Source of the DNA: Ignavibacteriales bacterium UBA1304
Lineage (GTDB): Bacteria; Bacteroidota; Ignavibacteria; Ignavibacteriales; Ignavibacteriaceae
DNA length: 64,000 bases
Direction of reading: 5' to 3'
Assembly (NCBI GenBank): GCA_002307295.1
Contig: DBTY01000042.1
Coordinates: forward strand, 1 to 64,000
The position numbers and the translations under genes were made by a program. The notes under the pieces were generated by a model. It was not told the origin of the DNA, made no database searches, and saw only the letters and a list, made by a program, of their open reading frames with translations. Shown here one piece after another: positions 60,001 to 64,000 of the stretch. Positions within the stretch are counted from its first letter, which is position 1. Each line of letters begins with the position of its first letter.

Positions 60001-60606
60001 ATTTATTTAGACGGTATTGCTTCCGATGAGCAGAAAGAAAAGCTCGTGCAATCATGCGCGGATATTGCAGTTAAATATAAGTATCATCCTTTGGACGTCT
60101 TAAAAACTATCAGGAACAGAATCAGAATAATTGAAGAGCTTGAAATACCAGAACTAAAAGAAGACCATCATTCGGATAACGCTTATATAGATGACGAAGA
60201 CGAGGAGCGCTCTTCAAATTTTCTTGGCGAAGTTTTAATTGTCGATGACGACCCCGACACGCTTTATACTATTAGCGAAATAGTTAATGAGTGCAACTGC
60301 AAAACTATACTTGCAAATAACGGCATTGAGTGCCTGAACGTATTAAATAACAGAACGCCCGATTTGATACTGCTTGATATTATGATGCCGGTTATGGACG
60401 GCTTTCAGACGATAAAAAAAATAAAGGCGAACAGCAAATGGGCGAATATCCCCGTTTACGCAGTTACTGCAAAGGCTATGCTTGGAGATAAACAGGTTAT
60501 CCTTAATCAGGGATTTGACGACTATATCACTAAGCCTGTAAGCTCAAGCGCGCTTGCATTCAAAATTCAAAAAACGATTTCAAATTCAAAAGATAATAAA
60601 CTATGA
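57067..60606 (+). CDS. Membrane hybrid histidine kinase with three receiver-like domains
   Basis: A 1179-residue kinase. A transmembrane helix at about 5-28 and another at about 250-270 (YILSVLGFAGIALSLILTLI) flank an extracytoplasmic sensor. HAMP follows (about 272-325), then a GAF-like domain (about 345-475), a coiled coil and HisKA with H541 (MSHELRTPLNS). The ATPase has LLSNAIKFTDKGS, DSGIGI and GTGLGLTICKKI. Two degenerate receiver folds come next (about 780-900 and 900-1030), lacking the usual Asp context. A full receiver ends the protein with acceptor D1104 (LILLDIMMPVMDG). The stop overlaps the next gene (ATGA). Confidence 0.92.
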   Translation: MKISFRLLFINFIIVLLILGSSGFAFYSILNNIITSQQSKHLLNSANSFVYQLESSFQDIDREFFLVYQKNKDFDFNKNQFVVSNIDFIFKLSPDSIISSSDGYFSHSINLSGEKIHLADFIRNNPFVIIKKFVLGNGVSVFYGRLINTDYLNSFYTRLNNDIAVALDNKTIITSNESTNQNLAFFLTEASKELSKKNNFDIFTKTSETADLYATIYRPKSNFIPANINFLVFSRLNESVELRSNLKYILSVLGFAGIALSLILTLIFTERIRKQIETLNEATEITKTGNFHNRIDIRSKDELGLLASAFNTMLDELEKKNKINNEYSEFIALINQNPTLHQVAENALNKIIKTGGFNIGAIYNIENDDIILASSYGLQNDLYISKDKANLFEPVMKRQETLELNFEDKPQKINSGSFAVDIMHLLVIPIIYNSKVIALLELGSVKKASAAAIDYIAKIKEQLAIGLTNATALVQLENLVTELKKLNEDYQKQNLQVKEQNAALLELHNNLQEKAEELEIQKIKAEEVTKLKSQFLASMSHELRTPLNSIIGLTELALDDKNIIGKSKDRISVVLRNSQRLMKLINDILDLSKVESGKMEIIDEVVQLEDIISEIRESINLLAVNKNLLFRMQRNCDTAIYIKTDRAKILQVLTNLLSNAIKFTDKGSVTLEVSVTEERQLLFNIIDSGIGISVEDQKIIFDEFRQVDGTSTRKYSGTGLGLTICKKIAVLLKGDIIVNSRIGRGSTFSFSIPLVEIAAPANKPERAPEQTTFTKTNPNLVVSLESDFDIQSIFEQYFNSKGFDVEFEDNSKAGIEKSEALTPSMITLNPLLPNINFFDTLYSLKTNSSTKNIPLLITAIDPVKNIGYGFNVFDFIIHPLTRHNFASSLGRLEIILNKKIERVLIFEDSVSYYNDLTAAINKKGISFSNIASRDFSVEKIKEINPDFILTNLLFDDTDGLVLSAFIQSYLGIKNIPVIIYLDGIASDEQKEKLVQSCADIAVKYKYHPLDVLKTIRNRIRIIEELEIPELKEDHHSDNAYIDDEDEERSSNFLGEVLIVDDDPDTLYTISEIVNECNCKTILANNGIECLNVLNNRTPDLILLDIMMPVMDGFQTIKKIKANSKWANIPVYAVTAKAMLGDKQVILNQGFDDYITKPVSSSALAFKIQKTISNSKDNKL

Positions 60607-61292
60607 ACAAAATTTTAATTATTGACGACATCCCGGAAAATGTGTTTTTGCTCCAAGACCGCCTGGAGCATGAAAATTATGAAGTAATAACGGCTTACGA
60701 CGGCGAAACCGGAATTCAAAAAGCTCTTTCAGAGGAACCCGACCTGATTCTTTTAGATATTGTTATGCCCGGTTTAAGCGGCATAGAAGTCTGTAAAACT
60801 CTTACTCATAACCCGGACTCAAAAGACATTCCAATTATTCTTGTTTCTGCAAAGTCGGACGCTGAAGACTTAAGAGAAGGTTTGCTTGCAGGAGCTTTTG
60901 ATTACATCAAAAAACCAGTAAACAGAGTTGAGCTTTTAGCCCGCGTAAATTCAGCTCTTAAACTGCGCGAGTCTCATAAAATATTATTGGATTCAGAAGC
61001 GGTCAATACCTTTACGGCTACTGTAGTAACGGCAAATCATAAAATTAAGCAGCCGCTTACTCTTATGAACCTTTCGCTTGTAGCAATCAGAAGGGAATTG
61101 GCGAAGGAAGATATTTCCAGAGAGGCTATTTCAAAAAGGTTAGAATATTTTGAAACTGCAATTAAAGAAATTAACAACGTTCTTGAACAGCTTAACACTA
61201 TACGGAAGCCCGTTTTTTCTGATTATACAAAAAATATTAAAATGATAAGCTTAGATCAGTCCGACGAAGAGAGCAAAGCGCCGTCAAAGTAA
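60603..61292 (+). CDS. Response regulator with a C-terminal DHp-like domain
   Basis: A 229-residue protein. Residues 1-120 are a receiver with D8-D9 and phosphoacceptor D52 (LILLDIVMPGLSG) and FDYIKKPVNRVE. Residues about 135-205 form a helical hairpin with VTANHKIKQPLTLMNLSLVA, which looks like the H-box of a histidine kinase (H146 in NHKIKQPLT). The ATPase domain is missing, and the protein ends soon after with an acidic tail. It could act as a phosphotransfer partner or dimerise with the hybrid kinase upstream. It converges on, and overlaps by 9 bp, the minus-strand kinase gene. Confidence 0.88.
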   Translation: MNKILIIDDIPENVFLLQDRLEHENYEVITAYDGETGIQKALSEEPDLILLDIVMPGLSGIEVCKTLTHNPDSKDIPIILVSAKSDAEDLREGLLAGAFDYIKKPVNRVELLARVNSALKLRESHKILLDSEAVNTFTATVVTANHKIKQPLTLMNLSLVAIRRELAKEDISREAISKRLEYFETAIKEINNVLEQLNTIRKPVFSDYTKNIKMISLDQSDEESKAPSK

Positions 61293-62921
61293 TTCCTGAA
61301 TTGCAGCGAGCATTTGTTCAAATTCATACGGTTTATATACGATCTTATGAATTCCTTTGATCTCATCTTCGTACTTATTATTAAGCGTCAGACTGCCGGT
61401 AGATAAAATTACCGGGAAGTTTAAATTCAGTTCATGCAATCGTTTGATGCATTCAAGTCCATTCATTTCCGGCATGTTATAGTCGATTATCAGCAAGTCT
61501 ATTTTTATTTCTTCAGTAAGGACCTTCAAAGCTTCCTTGCCCGAAATTACTTTAATAACTGAATAACCGGCGGACTCTAGTAATTCTGCCAAAAGGTCTC
61601 GCAGCATTATTTCATCGTCGGCAATCATAATTATTTTTTCGGTAGGTTTTGGAGTCTCTTTTTTCATTGGGTCATAAGAGGGAAGATAGACGTTAAACTT
61701 TGTCCCTTTGCCAACTTCGCTTTCTACATTAATAAAACCGTTGTGTTCCTTTATAATTCCATACGTTACATACAACCCAAGCCCCGAGCCAGAGCCTGTT
61801 TCTTTTTTCTTTGTAGAAAAATATGGATTAAATATTTTTCTGATATTTTCTTCAGTTATTCCCGTCCCGGTATCTTTAACGCTCAAATAAACGTATTCGC
61901 CTTTGTTGAGGAAAGGGTACAGATAATTATTCATATCGTCAATAAATAAATTGTCGGCAAAAACTGTAAGCTCTCCTTTCCCGTCCATAGCCTCCTTAGC
62001 GTTAACGCAAAGGTTAAGCAAAGCCTGATAGATTTCTGTCGAGACCCCCAGCACAGTATAGAGCTCCGGCTTAACTAAGTTTATGAAATTAATTTCTTTA
62101 GGGAACGTCTGGTTTATAACTTTATTTATTTCTTCAAAAAGATTATTCATCCCAACTGATTCCTGCTTCTTAACAGTTGGTTTGCCAAAAGTAAGCAGCG
62201 ATTTTGTTAAATCCTTTGCTCTTACCGAACAGTTTTCAATATTTTCCAAAAGCCGCATAGCGTCTTCAGTTGGCGCCGTTTTCTTTTTTAATAAATTTAG
62301 GCTTCCAAAAATACTGGAAAGGATATTGCTAAAATCGTGCGCCATGCCGCTGGCAAGTTTGCCGATGGTTTCTAATTTTTGCGATTGCAGCATGCCTGTT
62401 TGAAGAACCGCGTTCAACTCTTTTGTCTTAATATTATTTACAGCGTAAGATAACAAAAACGTCAGTTGCTCAATATTTTTAATTTCAGATATTTTATATT
62501 TTTTATCGCGCCGCCCCAAAATTAAAACAGTAAAGAGCCGCTCGTCAAAGAAGACAGGGATAATTAATAAATTAGGAGAGTTTAAATAGCGCGTCATATT
62601 TTGCGCTATGTTGTTTTTATCGGCGGAGCCAATAAGAGGCTTTTTATTTGTTTCAATCCATTTAAATAAAAAGAGAAAGTCTTTTTTTATTTCGGATTCG
62701 ATTTCTTCTTTGTTTTTTATAGAATTAGTCAAATCGGAATATTGTAAATCTACAATATTGTCTTCTTCAATAAATAATACTACGCCAATTTTACTTAAGG
62801 AGTAATGCATTATTTTAGAAAGAATTCCTTCAACCAAAATAGTTAAGGATTTTTCTTTAGCTAATAATGAAAGAGCCTCTTGGAATTCGGTTAGAAGATT
62901 CAGATTTTCCTGTTCAATCAT
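61284..62921 (-). CDS. Hybrid histidine kinase paired with the sigma-54 activator
   Basis: A 545-residue soluble kinase. Residues about 15-170 form a GAF-like sensor. The H-box is of the NtrB-like type, GKLASGMAHDFSNILSSI with H195. The ATPase has LCVNAKEAMDGKGE, DTGTGITEENI and GSGLGLYVTYGI. A C-terminal receiver (about 425-545) carries IIMIADDEIMLRDL and the acceptor Asp in LLIIDYNMPEMNG. Its ATG overlaps the end of the sigma-54 activator gene by 8 nt, so the two likely form a cognate pair. Its 3' end overlaps the plus-strand gene. Confidence 0.92.
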   Translation of the reverse strand: MIEQENLNLLTEFQEALSLLAKEKSLTILVEGILSKIMHYSLSKIGVVLFIEEDNIVDLQYSDLTNSIKNKEEIESEIKKDFLFLFKWIETNKKPLIGSADKNNIAQNMTRYLNSPNLLIIPVFFDERLFTVLILGRRDKKYKISEIKNIEQLTFLLSYAVNNIKTKELNAVLQTGMLQSQKLETIGKLASGMAHDFSNILSSIFGSLNLLKKKTAPTEDAMRLLENIENCSVRAKDLTKSLLTFGKPTVKKQESVGMNNLFEEINKVINQTFPKEINFINLVKPELYTVLGVSTEIYQALLNLCVNAKEAMDGKGELTVFADNLFIDDMNNYLYPFLNKGEYVYLSVKDTGTGITEENIRKIFNPYFSTKKKETGSGSGLGLYVTYGIIKEHNGFINVESEVGKGTKFNVYLPSYDPMKKETPKPTEKIIMIADDEIMLRDLLAELLESAGYSVIKVISGKEALKVLTEEIKIDLLIIDYNMPEMNGLECIKRLHELNLNFPVILSTGSLTLNNKYEDEIKGIHKIVYKPYEFEQMLAAIQELL

Positions 62922-64000
62922 TTTTTTTCAAGTTGTATTTTTTAATTTTAGAATAAAGAGTCTTTTGGCATACGTCTAATTCAGTCGCCGTTTTTTCTCT
63001 GTTCCAGTCGTTTTTAATAAGCATTTTTAGAATATGTTCTTTTTCAACATCCGCCATTTTTACTAATCCGCTATAATTATTTTTTTCCTGCTCTGGATAA
63101 GAGCTGTGTATGTCTGTAAAAACAGACGGAAGATTTAAATCGTCAGGTTCAATAACATCCCCCTCTGCAAAAATTATAGCGCGTTCTATCACATGTTCAA
63201 GCTCGCGCACATTGCCCGGAAAAGAATAATCCAACAATGCGTTTTCCGCCTCAGCGGACAATTTTTTTGGCGAACGCACTGGGGACTTGTCTTCCAAAAA
63301 GTAATTTGCAAGTCTTATCACGTCGCTGCGTCTGTCTCTTAATGAAGGGATTCTTATTGTAATAATATTCAGCCTGAAAAGCAGGTCGCGTCTAAAATTC
63401 TTTTTCTCAGCCTCTTCAAGCAGATTTTTATTAGTAGCGCCAATTACTCTTACATTTGAGTTGAGCGTAGTTACGCCGCCTATTCTTCTGTACTCTCCGT
63501 TTTCAAGAAACCGAAGCAGTTTAGGCTGAAGCGATAAACTCATTTCGCCAATTTCATCTAAGAACAAAGCGCCTCCGTCAGCAATTTCAACTAAGCCCTG
63601 TTTGGTAGCTTTAGCGTCAGTAAAGGCTCCTTTTTCATAACCGAATAGTTCGCTTTCAATTAGCTGATCTGGCAGAGATGCGCAATTGATTATTACAAAC
63701 GGTTTGTCTTTGCGTAAAGAGTGGCGATGTATATACTCGGCAAATAGTTCTTTGCCGGTTCCTGTTTCTCCCTCAATTAAAACATTTGATTCCGACGCGG
63801 CGGCTTTAAGCGATAAATTTAAAGTTCTTTGCAGCTCCGAACTTTCGCCTACAATTTTAGTCGGTATTTTTTTTGTGACTTTGTTGTTGAGAATTTTATT
63901 TTCTACCACTAAGCGTTTCAGGTCAACTGCTCTGGTAATAGTTAGCAGCAGGTCTTCAAAATCGTAAGGCTTAGAGATAAAATCATATGCGCCCATCTTT
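62914..64000 (-). CDS. Sigma-54-dependent NtrC-type response regulator (5' end outside window)
   Basis: The visible 361 residues start inside the receiver domain (MGAYDFISKPYDFEDLLL, the end of a REC fold); the frame is open to the window edge, so the N-terminus is missing. The AAA+ domain has Walker A GETGTGKE, the loop ELFGYEKGAFTDAKA (a GAFTDA form of the sigma-54-contacting GAFTGA), Walker B GGALFLDEIGEM and LRFLENGEYRRIGG. A Fis-type helix-turn-helix ends the protein (REKTATELDVCQKTLYSKIK). It should activate sigma-54 promoters in response to the overlapping kinase. Its targets cannot be read from the window. Confidence 0.94.
   Translation of the reverse strand, partial: KMGAYDFISKPYDFEDLLLTITRAVDLKRLVVENKILNNKVTKKIPTKIVGESSELQRTLNLSLKAAASESNVLIEGETGTGKELFAEYIHRHSLRKDKPFVIINCASLPDQLIESELFGYEKGAFTDAKATKQGLVEIADGGALFLDEIGEMSLSLQPKLLRFLENGEYRRIGGVTTLNSNVRVIGATNKNLLEEAEKKNFRRDLLFRLNIITIRIPSLRDRRSDVIRLANYFLEDKSPVRSPKKLSAEAENALLDYSFPGNVRELEHVIERAIIFAEGDVIEPDDLNLPSVFTDIHSSYPEQEKNNYSGLVKMADVEKEHILKMLIKNDWNREKTATELDVCQKTLYSKIKKYNLKKND

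Overview
The window looks like a chromosomal stretch from a motile, AT-rich member of the Ignavibacteria or a nearby lineage of the Bacteroidota/Chlorobiota group. Two surface proteins end in the C-terminal sorting signal used by the type IX secretion system, in the NYPNPFNPSTTI form common in that group. The aconitase is of the mitochondrial/Bacteroidota type. Motility genes follow the flgB-flgC-fliE-fliF-fliG-fliH-fliI-fliJ-motE-fliK-flgD-flgE order known from Bacillus. This assignment is inference from protein style, not from a marker gene.

Layout. Positions 1-9.2 kb hold housekeeping and surface genes: prfA on the plus strand, then on the minus strand a frameshifted T9SS-sorted surface protein, aconitase and a 1182-residue beta-helix surface protein. 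Positions 9.7-24.6 kb, all minus strand, form the hook-basal-body operon (flgB to flgE), including a very large FliK of 1534 residues. Positions 24.7-36.5 kb, also minus, are the chemotaxis block that feeds it: cheB, cheA, a CheZ-like phosphatase, two CheY-type receivers, cheR, a HEAT-repeat protein, a bacteriohemerythrin, cheW and a receptor with about 14 HAMP-like units. Positions 36.6-43.5 kb carry a TonB-like protein, three sensor kinases, an HDOD protein and a small partner. After a lone CheR-like methyltransferase (43.9 kb), positions 44.5-56.7 kb encode a type IV pilus-like machine: three pilin-like proteins on the minus strand, two paralogous pilins on the plus strand, then a plus-strand operon with PilC/GspF, a PilB-type ATPase, a PilT-type ATPase, a PilM-PilN fusion, a PilO protein with a PilP-like tail, and a compact PilQ/GspD secretin. 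Positions 56.7-64 kb hold signalling genes: a receiver, a 1179-residue hybrid kinase and a receiver-DHp protein on the plus strand. They converge on a minus-strand pair, an NtrC-type sigma-54 activator (cut by the window edge) and a hybrid kinase.

How the parts fit. Receptor, CheW and CheA set CheY phosphorylation; CheR and CheB adapt the receptor; the CheZ-like protein resets CheY; FliG/FliF at the flagellar base act on the output. The pilus block is nearly complete for assembly, but no prepilin peptidase is visible. All five of its pilin-like proteins share an unusual, extremely short leader ending in Gly and lack the usual Glu at mature position 5. This is the part of the window most likely to be under-described. 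Most genes are packed with 1-14 nt spacings or ATGA-type overlaps, so transcription units are long. Terminators are clear after aconitase, the beta-helix protein, flgE and the pilin pair. No tRNA, rRNA, CRISPR array or insertion sequence was seen.
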